Of a DNA stretch of 64,000 nucleotides, positions 7,701 through 16,153 are shown in pieces. The DNA comes from JBGSUZ01 sp043770095 (GTDB lineage Bacteria > Bacillota > Clostridia > Peptostreptococcales > Acidaminobacteraceae), in assembly GCA_043770095.1 (NCBI GenBank), contig JAYVIR010000049.1, positions 62,001-126,000 on the forward strand. The letters run 5' to 3'. The notes beneath the pieces were generated by a model. That model made no database searches and was not told the DNA's origin. It saw only the letters and a program-made list of their open reading frames with translations. Positions within the stretch are counted from its first letter, which is position 1. Each line of letters begins with the position of its first letter. Both the position numbers and the translations under genes were made by a program.

Positions 7701-9781
7701 GAGAAGGGCTCAAACTTAGTAGCGGACTTTTTATGTTTGGCCTCTTAATTCTTTTTAAGCAGCTGACCTTTTTAGAAATGGATTTTTTGACCATGTCCAC
7801 CTTGATAGCTTTGTCGGTTTATTGGTGTGATGGGCAACTCAAGAACAAAGGCGTTAGAACTATTCAGTGGATAACGCTGGGTATTTTTGTATTTTATACG
7901 CTTTCGGCATTTATGCCGTTTAATTTATTTACGAGCGCAGGAGCCATTTCGAGCAGTCTATTTTACTTCGATCGCGTAAGCCTTAAAGAAGTCGGTGCAA
8001 ATGCATTCTTGCAGGAAGCATTTGAGTATTTGACCGATCCCAACAAGCTGGATTTTTATCACTGGCAATATTTATGGTTAATTTTTGTGATGAGCATGTC
8101 CGAACTGCTCTATCAGATTCATCGCAAAAATTATGCTCGCATTGCGTTCCTGTTCACGTTGGTTGTGAGTGGGCTACTCTGGTTTACCTATTTAGACGTC
8201 TGGGTCATTTTTACCTGCTTCTTTTTAGCGTATGCGATGGAACGACTGACTAGAAATGGAAAAGGTGCTTTGTTTGGGCTCGTTTTGCCGATTGGCGTCG
8301 TTGTATCGGCGCTGCTTGCAACGAATTTGACACCAGTCGAAAGCATCAATGAAAAATTAAGCCCCCTGACATCTGAAAACGGCTGGATTCGTACGGCATT
8401 TAATTTATCGCCGGGCTCTGGCATCTTTCAACTAAGCGAAATGGGTTTTTACCCATTAGGTGACCGTTTGGGCGGACCTGTAAAATTAAGCAAGGAAGTT
8501 GTTTTTCGAATTAATTCGCAGACGCCTAATTTGTATCTGCGCGGCAGGGTATTAACCCTTTATGAGGACAGCCAGTGGAAGCTGGTAGAACATAAAAACA
8601 AACCGTTTTACACCCAAAGTCCTCAGCCAGGCGATGCAGTTCACTATGAATTATACGATTTAAACTTTGACAGCAATACCGTATTTGCGCCAATGAGCAT
8701 TTCTAAAATCAACCTCCCTCTTGATAAACTAACGTATGGCTCAAATCAGGAAGTCATCTATGAAGGTAGCCTTCTGGCGACGGCTAAGAAGGGCTATGAA
8801 ATTACAGCAAATACAGGCTCCATAGAACGACCATCGCCTCAACTAGAATACCTGCAGCTGCCTAAAAATTATTCTAAGGCGGTTGTTTCGCTGACACAGG
8901 AAGTCATTCGAGGCGCCAAAACCGATGAAGATCGGGTTAAGAAAATTCGAAAGTATTTGCTAAACAATTATCAGTATGCATTAGCAGTAGAAATGCCGCC
9001 TGAAAAACAAGATTTCGTAGAATACTTTTTAACTGAAGCCGATGCGGGATACTGTGTTTACTTTGCTTCAGCAACTGTCGTCATGTCAAGAATTGCGGGA
9101 CTTCCAAGCCGCTACGTAGAAGGCTTTGTAACGCCTGAGACACTTGAAACTGACAAAGGAACGCCGGTAAGCGGAGAGCGCGCACACGCCTGGGCAGAGA
9201 TTTATTACAACAATCAGTGGCAGATTGTCGAAACGACGCCAACCTTCACGCGCTTAAGCGATGAGGAAGTTAGTGCACCTATTAAATCAGATCTTCTTGA
9301 GCCGCAGCGAGATATCGAAAATTTGAAAAAAGAAACAGACTTGCCAATGGACTTGCCAGTGGCTGACGACAAACAGACGTCAATGTGGAAAGTACCTATT
9401 TGGTTGTGGGGCGTTGTTTTCGTGCTAATGCTATTGGGTATGTTCAGTCGATTGAGGTTTAAGGCTTATTTTAGAGACACTTCAAAATTGCTTTGCGAGA
9501 AATACGTGAGGCTGCTACTTTTAGGACTGTCGCGCCACTTCGAACTGAGCCATCCGGAAGTTCTTACGCCAAGGCAGATTATTATTACCTGTGATCAATA
9601 TGCCCCAAGCCTTAACTTGCGCGCGCTTATTGAAATCGTTGAAAAATCACTGTATGATAGTAGTGATATTAATGATGAAGCATTGGCGAGACTTGCCGAA
9701 GTCTATTGGAAGTTGTTTCATGAAAATTTCAGTTGGGCAAGCAAGATTTATTGGTACGCTAAAATTGTGATTTATAAGTAA
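7697..9781 (+). CDS. Transglutaminase-like membrane protein (TgpA type)
   Basis: About 694 residues: some six transmembrane helices in the first 230 residues, a long extracytoplasmic part with a transglutaminase core, one more helix near 575-595, and a cytoplasmic tail with a DUF4129-like look. Catalytic Cys453 lies in DAGYCVYF and His497 in GERAHAWAE. The third acidic position falls in VETTPT, where many relatives have FD.TP or FEATP, so Glu would serve. The ATG at 7697 overlaps the DUF58 stop (ATGA) and has GGGAGG 8 bases upstream. The domain suggests peptide crosslinking or proteolysis at the outer face of the membrane; substrate unknown. Confidence 0.9.
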   Translation: MREGLKLSSGLFMFGLLILFKQLTFLEMDFLTMSTLIALSVYWCDGQLKNKGVRTIQWITLGIFVFYTLSAFMPFNLFTSAGAISSSLFYFDRVSLKEVGANAFLQEAFEYLTDPNKLDFYHWQYLWLIFVMSMSELLYQIHRKNYARIAFLFTLVVSGLLWFTYLDVWVIFTCFFLAYAMERLTRNGKGALFGLVLPIGVVVSALLATNLTPVESINEKLSPLTSENGWIRTAFNLSPGSGIFQLSEMGFYPLGDRLGGPVKLSKEVVFRINSQTPNLYLRGRVLTLYEDSQWKLVEHKNKPFYTQSPQPGDAVHYELYDLNFDSNTVFAPMSISKINLPLDKLTYGSNQEVIYEGSLLATAKKGYEITANTGSIERPSPQLEYLQLPKNYSKAVVSLTQEVIRGAKTDEDRVKKIRKYLLNNYQYALAVEMPPEKQDFVEYFLTEADAGYCVYFASATVVMSRIAGLPSRYVEGFVTPETLETDKGTPVSGERAHAWAEIYYNNQWQIVETTPTFTRLSDEEVSAPIKSDLLEPQRDIENLKKETDLPMDLPVADDKQTSMWKVPIWLWGVVFVLMLLGMFSRLRFKAYFRDTSKLLCEKYVRLLLLGLSRHFELSHPEVLTPRQIIITCDQYAPSLNLRALIEIVEKSLYDSSDINDEALARLAEVYWKLFHENFSWASKIYWYAKIVIYK

Positions 9782-9798
9782 GAAGGGAAGAGTTCTTA

Positions 9799-11136
9799 AT
9801 GGAAATGATGGGAAAAATTCCACCACATAGTTTAGAAGCAGAACAGTCCGCCCTTGGGGCAATGATCCTTGATAAGGACGCGGTGACAGAAGTTGTAGAA
9901 CTCATTACCGACGAGGATTTTTATAAAGAAGCACACAAGGCTATTTTCAGGGGCATTATCAATCTCTACAATCGAAATGAGCCAGTGGACATGGTCACGC
10001 TTTCTGAAATTTTGGTAAAAGAAGGTGTGTTTGGAGATATTGGCGGGATTGAATATTTGTCGGATTTGACAACGATGGGGGTTGTTACGACAAATGCAAA
10101 GTACTATGCCAAAATCATTGAAGAAAAATCAACTGTCCGACGCTTGATTAGAGCCTCATCAGAAATTATTGAAAAAGGGTACTTGTCTGAAGAAGCCGAT
10201 TATCTTTTAGATTTGGCGGAGAAATCAATCTTTGATATTTCTCAAAAGAAAAATCGAGAAGGATTAGAAGCCATTAAAGAAGTATTGCTGAAGACCTATG
10301 AGCAAATAGAGCTCTTATATGGATCAGAGAATGCTTTGACGGGCGTATCTACGGGCTTCACTGACTTAGACACGAAAACCTCTGGATTTCAGCGCTCGGA
10401 TCTGATTCTGGTTGCGGCAAGACCTTCCATGGGAAAAACGGCATTTTCACTCAACCTCTGCCAGAATGCGGCAACCAAAAACAACGCCTCTGTCGCTATT
10501 TTTAGTTTGGAGATGAGCAAAGAGCAACTCGTTCAACGTATGCTCTCTTCTGAAAGCCATATTCCAATGCAGGATTTAAGAAACGGAAGACTTAAAGAGG
10601 ATGACTGGATCGCTCTGGCTAAAGCGATGAATTCGCTTTCGAATTGCGGTATTTTTATTGATGACACACCTGCCATTACGGTTCTCGAAATGCGCGCAAA
10701 GTGTCGAAAATTGAAAATGGACAAGGGTCTGGATCTCATCATGATTGACTATATTCAGTTGATGAGTGGCGGCGGCAAGAATGAAAATAGACAGCAAGAG
10801 ATTTCGACTATTTCGCGTTCATTAAAAGCCTTGGCCAGAGAGATGGACTGCCCGGTTGTCGCACTGTCGCAGTTATCACGTGCGCCAGAGCTTAGAGCCG
10901 ATCATAGACCCATACTTTCAGATCTTAGAGAGTCGGGCGCAATTGAGCAGGATGCGGACGTCGTGATGTTCTTGTACCGTGATGAATATTATTTCCCGGA
11001 TTCCGAGAAAAAAGGAATAGGGGAAGTGATTATTGCCAAACAAAGAAATGGCGAAACTGGCACCATTGAGCTGGTTTGGCTCGGAAAATACACGCGCTTT
11101 GCGAACAAAGCACACGGGGTACCTCATGGGGCTTAG
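9799..11136 (+). CDS. dnaB: Replicative DNA helicase DnaB
   Basis: A hexameric helicase of 445 residues that unwinds DNA at the replication fork. The amino-terminal DnaB domain (KIPPHSLEAEQSALGAM at the start), linker and RecA-like motor are all present, with Walker A ARPSMGKTAF near residue 210, Walker B LIMIDYIQLM near 315, and the arginine-finger region SGAIEQDADVVMF near 380. It corresponds to the gene called dnaC in Bacillus, where it also follows rplI; here three genes are inserted between them. The stop overlaps the following acetyltransferase gene by 11 bases. Its likely loader (DnaI-like) is encoded at 15177-16151. Confidence 0.97.
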   Translation: MEMMGKIPPHSLEAEQSALGAMILDKDAVTEVVELITDEDFYKEAHKAIFRGIINLYNRNEPVDMVTLSEILVKEGVFGDIGGIEYLSDLTTMGVVTTNAKYYAKIIEEKSTVRRLIRASSEIIEKGYLSEEADYLLDLAEKSIFDISQKKNREGLEAIKEVLLKTYEQIELLYGSENALTGVSTGFTDLDTKTSGFQRSDLILVAARPSMGKTAFSLNLCQNAATKNNASVAIFSLEMSKEQLVQRMLSSESHIPMQDLRNGRLKEDDWIALAKAMNSLSNCGIFIDDTPAITVLEMRAKCRKLKMDKGLDLIMIDYIQLMSGGGKNENRQQEISTISRSLKALAREMDCPVVALSQLSRAPELRADHRPILSDLRESGAIEQDADVVMFLYRDEYYFPDSEKKGIGEVIIAKQRNGETGTIELVWLGKYTRFANKAHGVPHGA

Positions 11137-11716
11137 TGATGAAGGTAAATTATCGGAGCACATTGTAGTCAGACCGCTTAAACTATCGGATGTTCCGAAG
11201 ATGAGTCTTTGGGGCGTTCACGAGGATCAGCGGTATCAATCTTATAATTTTCCGTATCATCAATTCATCGATTATCTTCTTTGGTATAAATCTAAAAAAA
11301 GTTTCCTTAAAAAATATATATTTGGCGTTTTTTTAGAGAATGAACTGCTAGGGTATATTACACTAAAACAGATTAATTGGTTAAAGCGCGAAGCCTACAT
11401 GGGTGTCGCTTTTGATCCAGACCAAATCGACAAAGGGTTTGGAACGATTGGTATTCAAATTTATTTGGAATTGGTCATGCGACAATACAATTTGAAACGT
11501 ATTTTTTTAAAAACAGGCGGGTTTAACCTAAGAGGTCAGCGGTGTTATAACAAAGTTGGGTTTAAAGAGTTCAAACGCGTTTTTGAGCCTTACGAAGATC
11601 AAAGTCAGCAATTTGAGTTATTGCTGAGGTATGAAGATTTTAAAATGGTTGAAAACGAAATCTGGACCGATTATATTTATATGGTCTACGAAAAAAAAGA
11701 TGCACCTTCTGAGTAG
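11126..11716 (+). CDS. GNAT-family N-acetyltransferase
   Basis: A 196-residue protein with the GNAT fold: a LSEHIVVRPLKLSD opening strand, then a possible acetyl-CoA-binding region (DKGFGTIGIQIYLELV, about 105-120) and a closing GFNLRGQRCYNKVGFKEF segment typical of RimI/RimJ-like enzymes. The acceptor is not predictable. The start is taken at ATG 11126 (GGGGT 5 bases upstream), overlapping the end of dnaB by 11 bases in another frame; a longer in-frame start inside dnaB seems unlikely. It is co-transcribed with dnaB and ends inside a bidirectional terminator. Confidence 0.85.
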   Translation: MGLSDEGKLSEHIVVRPLKLSDVPKMSLWGVHEDQRYQSYNFPYHQFIDYLLWYKSKKSFLKKYIFGVFLENELLGYITLKQINWLKREAYMGVAFDPDQIDKGFGTIGIQIYLELVMRQYNLKRIFLKTGGFNLRGQRCYNKVGFKEFKRVFEPYEDQSQQFELLLRYEDFKMVENEIWTDYIYMVYEKKDAPSE

Positions 11717-11730
11717 AGGGTGCATCTTTT
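11695..11730 (+). terminator. Bidirectional terminator between dnaB-GNAT and a convergent lipoprotein gene
   Basis: A 12-base perfect stem (11695-11706 with 11719-11730) is flanked by A and T runs, so it can end transcription from both sides. The stop codon of the acetyltransferase gene lies in the loop. Confidence 0.85.
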
Positions 11731-11773
11731 GGTATAAATATTGATACAAGCGCTTTGAATGAGGATGAGGAGA

Positions 11774-12388
11774 TTATTCTCCCGTTGTGCCAATTGTAGT
11801 GAGGAGTTCCTCAATTGCGGCAACCATAACACCCATGTTGGACGTTAAGGCATTTTGGAATTCGTCGGAAGTGACAATTTTCCATTTTTCATCCTCAGAA
11901 CGTTCTAGCGCCACCACGATCGTTTCTTCAACGGGTTCAAGTTTTGCCGAAAGTGCGGTTGCAAAGGTGTCTTCTAATAGCGACATGATTTGTTCGTGAT
12001 TGCTACCGCTAAAATTCATTTCGCCCGCTTTGGTTTGATAGTCGTTAAAAGCCTTAATAGACGGCGTGCCAGCATCTTGGTAAGTCATTTTGACGTAAAC
12101 ATTAGCTTTGTTGCCAATGAATTCTTCGCGTTCGATGGTGTACTTAAAATCTACAAAAAAGGCATGATATTTTGAGATGATGGATTCCGGAAGACCTTGA
12201 ATCACATAAGGGCTACCCCATTTGCCGGGATCTTTCGTTAAAGTATCCATCGTACTTTGATTATTTTCTTGGTAAGCCGTTAAAAATTCTGAGACGGTTT
12301 TTTTTGAGGCACTTTCGCTACAAGCGCTTAGTAGTAAGGTTGAAAACAATAAGGTAAGTATTAATGCAAATTTCCTTTTGCAGAGCAT
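11774..12388 (-). CDS. Predicted lipoprotein of unknown function
   Basis: A 204-residue secreted lipoprotein. The signal peptide ends in LLLSACS, a clear lipobox with Cys23 as the lipidation site. The mature part begins with a KKTVSEFLTAYQENN helix and looks like the NTF2-like DUF4878/DUF5105 type of small Firmicutes lipoproteins (helix, then a curved sheet with VYVKMTY and EEKWKIV-like strands), but I could not assign a family firmly. GGAGGA lies 6 bases before the ATG. It is monocistronic, convergent with dnaB-GNAT and divergent from purA. No function can be given. Confidence 0.8.
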   Translation of the reverse strand: MLCKRKFALILTLLFSTLLLSACSESASKKTVSEFLTAYQENNQSTMDTLTKDPGKWGSPYVIQGLPESIISKYHAFFVDFKYTIEREEFIGNKANVYVKMTYQDAGTPSIKAFNDYQTKAGEMNFSGSNHEQIMSLLEDTFATALSAKLEPVEETIVVALERSEDEKWKIVTSDEFQNALTSNMGVMVAAIEELLTTIGTTGE

Positions 12389-12498
12389 GCATAGTCCTCC
12401 GAATAATTGGTATATTCAATCTATTTCCCATTGTATCATAGGGGAGGGTACTCGCTCAATAAAACAAAAGTATAACATTTAAATCGAAATTCGAGTTA

Positions 12499-12519
12499 AT
12501 GTTCGGAATAGGGCGAACA
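12499..12519. promoter_or_regulatory. Possible PurR-box-like inverted repeat upstream of purA
   Basis: TGTTCG (12500-12505) and CGAACA (12514-12519) form an inverted repeat 8 bases apart. Read on the minus strand, the left half gives ATTCCGAACATT, close to the Bacillus PurR box core CCGAACAWT. It sits about 37 bases upstream of the purA -35 box. The 8-base gap is shorter than the usual spacing between two PurR boxes, so this is tentative. Confidence 0.35.
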
Positions 12520-12555
12520 ATTTCATAAATTTTCTTTGATAAACAGTAAAATTGT

Positions 12556-12584
12556 TTGACGTATAGAGACTTATCTGATAAAAT
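12556..12584 (+). promoter_or_regulatory. Strong promoter of purA
   Basis: TTGACG and TAAAAT are 17 bases apart, and TGA directly precedes the -10 box (extended -10). The purA start is 57 bases downstream. Confidence 0.7.
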
Positions 12585-12640
12585 AACAACTGTAAGTTCG
12601 GGAAAATAGGTTTTTAAATATAAAAAGTGAGGTGTCTTAT

Positions 12641-13924
12641 ATGTCTACAATGGTTATTGTTGGTTCTCAATGGGGTGACGAAGGCAAAGGTAAGGTCATT
12701 GATTTTCTTGCCAGAAAGGCAGATGTGGTTGTTAGAGGCCAAGGAGGCAACAATGCAGGTCATACGGTTGTTGTAGGGGATAAGAAGTTTACGCTCCACT
12801 TAATTCCTTCAGGGATTCTCAATGAAAATGCAATGAACGTTATTGGAAACGGTGTTGTTTTTGATCCCATTGGTTTTTTTGACGAAATTGAAAAGCTAGC
12901 TAAAGACGGCATTGATGTGAGCAAAATTAAAGTGAGCGACCGCGCGCACGTTATTTTCCCATACCATAAAGAAATTGACAAACTTTCCGAGGAAGAGCGC
13001 GGAGAGGATAAAATAGGCACGACTAAAAAGGGCATTGGTCCTTGTTATATGGATAAAGTTGAGCGTTCTGGCATTCGCGTAGGTGACATGTTAGAAACAG
13101 AGCGATTTGAAAAAATCCTTCGTGCAAACATCGAAAGAAAGAATGCCATTATCACAAAAATATATGGCGCAGAGGCATTAGACGCAGAAGTGATCGTTTC
13201 TGATTATCTTGCCCTTGCCGAAAAACTTAAGCCTTACGTAACAGACGCCAGCTTGATGGTTTTTGAAGCCATTGAAACAGGTAAAAATATATTGTTTGAA
13301 GGTGCTCAAGGCGCAATGCTCGATATCGACCTTGGCACTTATCCATACGTGACTAGCTCTCATCCGACTTCTGCTGGTTTCCCAGTAGGCGTTGGCATAG
13401 GCCCTGGAAATTTGCAAGAAGTTCTTGGCATCACAAAAGCCTATACAACAAGAGTTGGCGCAGGTCCTTTTGTAACAGAGTTAGACAACGAAGTGGGCAA
13501 TGCCATTCGAATCAAAGGCAATGAATTTGGATCGACAACAGGCCGTCCAAGAAGATGTGGCTGGTTTGACGCAGTGGTTCTTAAGTACTCAGCAAGAATC
13601 AACGGCATGACTTCACAGGCACTTATGTTATTAGACGTCCTTGGCGATTTTGACGAAATTCAAATTTGCACAGGATACGATTACAATGGTGAAGTCATCT
13701 CTCACTACCCATCTAGCCTTAAGGTCTTGGAAGGTTGCGAGGCAATTTATGAAACGGTTCCTGGTTGGAAATCGGACATTTCTGAGGCAAAGACTTACGA
13801 AGAATTGCCTGAAAATGCAAAAGCGTATATCGAACGCATTGAAATACTCACAGGTGTGCCTGTTAGCATCGTCTCTGTAGGTCCAAGAAGAGATCAAACG
13901 ATTGTTAGAAAAGAATTGTTCTAG
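12641..13924 (+). CDS. purA: Adenylosuccinate synthetase
   Basis: This enzyme joins IMP and aspartate, using GTP, to form adenylosuccinate, the first committed step to AMP. It has 427 residues with the signature GSQWGDEGKGKV at the start, the GQGGNNAGHTVV loop, the FEGAQGAMLDID GTP-binding segment near 222 and GRPRRCGWFDAV near 300. The ATG at 12641 has GAGGTG 7 bases upstream; an in-frame GTG at 12632 lies inside that site. It is a single-gene unit with its own promoter and terminator, as is common for purA in Firmicutes. Confidence 0.97.
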   Translation: MSTMVIVGSQWGDEGKGKVIDFLARKADVVVRGQGGNNAGHTVVVGDKKFTLHLIPSGILNENAMNVIGNGVVFDPIGFFDEIEKLAKDGIDVSKIKVSDRAHVIFPYHKEIDKLSEEERGEDKIGTTKKGIGPCYMDKVERSGIRVGDMLETERFEKILRANIERKNAIITKIYGAEALDAEVIVSDYLALAEKLKPYVTDASLMVFEAIETGKNILFEGAQGAMLDIDLGTYPYVTSSHPTSAGFPVGVGIGPGNLQEVLGITKAYTTRVGAGPFVTELDNEVGNAIRIKGNEFGSTTGRPRRCGWFDAVVLKYSARINGMTSQALMLLDVLGDFDEIQICTGYDYNGEVISHYPSSLKVLEGCEAIYETVPGWKSDISEAKTYEELPENAKAYIERIEILTGVPVSIVSVGPRRDQTIVRKELF

Positions 13925-13935
13925 AAAATTAACAT

Positions 13936-13980
13936 AAAAAAATCGCCCTCAGAGTCAAATTGATCTGGGGGCGATTTTTT
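13936..13980 (+). terminator. Terminator of purA, probably bidirectional
   Basis: A stem of about 17 bases (13936-13952 with 13964-13980, one G-U pair) has A and T runs on its outer sides. It separates convergent purA and ilvE. Confidence 0.85.
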
Positions 13981-14006
13981 GCGTCCAAAAAGGAAGCATT
14001 ATAGAA

Positions 14007-15032
14007 CTATTTTACTTTGACAATCCAACCTTCTGGCGCAGGAACATCGCCATACTGAATGCCTGTTAAAGTGTCGTAAAGCTTACGTGTCATTGGACCA
14101 ACTTCTGTTTCGCTGTGGAAAACATGAAGCTTTTCTTGATAAGAAATACCACCAATTGGCGTGATGACTGCAGCAGTGCCGCAAGCGCCAGCTTCGACGA
14201 ATTCGTCGATTTGATCAATTGGACAATCTCTTTCAACAACCGTCATATTCAGGTAATGCTCAGCTAAGTGCATGAGTGAATACTTTGTGATACTTGGAAG
14301 AATTGAAGGCGATTTAGGTGTAACGAATTCATTGTTTTTTGTAATGCCAAAGAAGTTAGCTGCGCCGACTTCTTCAATTTTTGTATGTGTTGCAGGATCA
14401 AGGTAGATACAGTCTGCAAAACCTTGCTTGACAGCAATTTCATGTGCCTTGAGACTAGCGGCATAGTTACCACCAACTTTTGCGGCACCAGTACCATAAG
14501 GCGCTGCGCGGTCAAAATCGGAGATTGCAAAGTTAACAGGCGCGAGTCCTGCTTTAAAGTATGCGCCAACTGGAACGGCAAAAACGCAGAACATAAATTC
14601 TGGAGCTGGTCTAACGCCTAAGTTATCACCGACACCAATAAGGAACGGTCTTAAGTAAAGAGAGCCACCAGTGCCGTAAGGCGGAATGAAATGTTCGTTA
14701 GCTTTAACCACTTGTGCGCAAGCATCAATGAATTGTTCTTCAGAAATACCAGGCATAAGGATACGATCACAACTTTGGTTCATTCTTTTAGCATTTTGAT
14801 CAGGACGGAACATTTGAACGTCGCCGTCTTTGGTTCTGTAAGCCTTAAGGCCCTCGAAACATTGTTGTCCATAATGGAGTGATGTAGAAGCTTCACTGAT
14901 TAAAAGACGATTGTCTTCAACCAATTCACCCTTGCTCCATACGCCGTCTTTCCATGTGGCAATGTAACGATAATCTGTTTTGATGTAGCTGAACCCTAAA
15001 GTGTTCCAATCTAAATTCACTTGCTTAGACAT
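14007..15032 (-). CDS. ilvE: Branched-chain amino acid aminotransferase
   Basis: A PLP-dependent class IV (fold III) aminotransferase of 341 residues that interconverts leucine, isoleucine and valine with their 2-oxo acids. The active-site lysine is in GAAKVGGNYAASL; EVGAANFFGI and the GACGTAAVITPIGGI phosphate-binding loop are typical of the large (eukaryote-like, type II) BCAT group, as is the LDWNTLGFSYIKTD start. The ATG at 15032 has GGGGG 7 bases upstream and is preferred to an in-frame ATG at 15062. The gene stands alone between two terminators or gaps. Direction of the reaction (synthesis or catabolism) cannot be read from it. Confidence 0.95.
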   Translation of the reverse strand: MSKQVNLDWNTLGFSYIKTDYRYIATWKDGVWSKGELVEDNRLLISEASTSLHYGQQCFEGLKAYRTKDGDVQMFRPDQNAKRMNQSCDRILMPGISEEQFIDACAQVVKANEHFIPPYGTGGSLYLRPFLIGVGDNLGVRPAPEFMFCVFAVPVGAYFKAGLAPVNFAISDFDRAAPYGTGAAKVGGNYAASLKAHEIAVKQGFADCIYLDPATHTKIEEVGAANFFGITKNNEFVTPKSPSILPSITKYSLMHLAEHYLNMTVVERDCPIDQIDEFVEAGACGTAAVITPIGGISYQEKLHVFHSETEVGPMTRKLYDTLTGIQYGDVPAPEGWIVKVK

Positions 15033-15070
15033 AAGGATACCCCCTGTGATATATGTTGCCAACCATTTTT

Positions 15071-15098
15071 ATTGTAACACAGATTAAACGAGTAAACA
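15071..15098 (-). promoter_or_regulatory. Possible promoter of ilvE
   Basis: On the minus strand, TGTTTA and TACAAT are 16 bases apart, about 40 bases before the ilvE start. The -35 box is poor, so confidence is moderate at best. Confidence 0.4.
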
Positions 15099-15176
15099 GT
15101 TAAATTATAGCCAAAACCATGTTCCTAATATTCCGACTTTTGCAACAATATCGCCAAGCTTTAGAGAGACTAAGCG

Positions 15177-16151
15177 CTACACTTCCCAACGCAAATCTCG
15201 GCCATAAAAGTAGAGGAATTGATAGTGTCCGAAAAGTCTCGAACTGATGCGTTCGCTATAAGTTTCCTTTAACTGGCTAGGACTCAGATTGGTCGAAATA
15301 ACCGTTTTCTTCTTATTAAGCAGTCGGGTATTGACCACGTTGAAAAGTTCGAGCGTGCTAAAAGTATTGACAAATTCAGTTCCGAGATCGTCAATGATCA
15401 ATAAATCAGCATCGAAAAGATACTGGTAGCCCAAATCGTCTTTTTTATTTTCTTGGGAGAAGCGTTGCTTTTCTAGTACTTTTATGAGGTTAAAGGCCGT
15501 TTGATAAACGACCGTCTGTCCTTGGTCGAGTAGCGCTTTGGCGATGCAGTTGCAAAGGAATGTTTTCCCTTGTCCAGTAGGGCCATAGAAGAGCAGGTTG
15601 TCCTCAGAGGCCTCAAAGTCAAGCGTGTAGCCTTCACATTCAGCCAGGAGGCGTTTCATATTCTCTCTTGGCGTAATAGGTTCTTTCTCAAAGGGCTCAT
15701 CGGAGAAAAATTCGATGTTAAAGGTATTGAAATTTTCCCGAGCGAGCACATCGCTTAAATTAGACATTTTGTAGGCGCGTTCGATGAGTTCTTGGTGGAA
15801 GCACTTGCACATCTTGCCACCCTCCAAAAAGCCGACATCTTTGCAGACGCTGCAGCGGTACTGGATTTCGAGAAAACTCAGAGGGACATTGTTTTCGGTC
15901 AGCAGCAAAGCTTTTTCTAGTTTTAATGCCTTAATTTTTTCTTCAAGCGATTTAAGCGCTTGCTCGAGAGGCACGTCAGACGAAATGGCAATTTTGGTGA
16001 GATCCATGCCGGCTCTGGAGATTTCTTGATCAATGGCTTTGATCCTCGGAATGAAGCTATAGATTTCATTCATACGGTAGCGCTGTTCCCTTTCGACTTG
16101 GTCTCGACGAAGCTGGTATTGGTCCAATATTTCTCTAAAATAAGGCTTCAT
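15177..16151 (-). CDS. dnaI: Helicase loader, DnaI/DnaC-type AAA+ ATPase
   Basis: A 324-residue replication protein that loads the DnaB helicase. The amino-terminal region is helical and carries a zinc-type cluster CSVCKDVG...CKCF (about residues 109-127), as in DnaI. The AAA+ part has Walker A FYGPTGQGKTF near 190 and Walker B LLIIDDLG near 250, with IstB/DnaC-like features downstream (STNLSPSQLKETYSERISSRLFG). It starts 2 bases after the stop of the DnaD-domain gene, with its GGAGG inside that gene, so the pair is coupled. Bacillus has the analogous dnaB-dnaI pair. Confidence 0.92.
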   Translation of the reverse strand: MKPYFREILDQYQLRRDQVEREQRYRMNEIYSFIPRIKAIDQEISRAGMDLTKIAISSDVPLEQALKSLEEKIKALKLEKALLLTENNVPLSFLEIQYRCSVCKDVGFLEGGKMCKCFHQELIERAYKMSNLSDVLARENFNTFNIEFFSDEPFEKEPITPRENMKRLLAECEGYTLDFEASEDNLLFYGPTGQGKTFLCNCIAKALLDQGQTVVYQTAFNLIKVLEKQRFSQENKKDDLGYQYLFDADLLIIDDLGTEFVNTFSTLELFNVVNTRLLNKKKTVISTNLSPSQLKETYSERISSRLFGHYQFLYFYGRDLRWEV

Positions 16152-16153
16152 GG

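Noticed and set aside
12485..12519. CGAAC/GTTCG sequences considered as a LexA box
   Set aside because: The Gram-positive LexA box is CGAAC-4-GTTCG; here the halves are in the opposite order and 8 bases apart.
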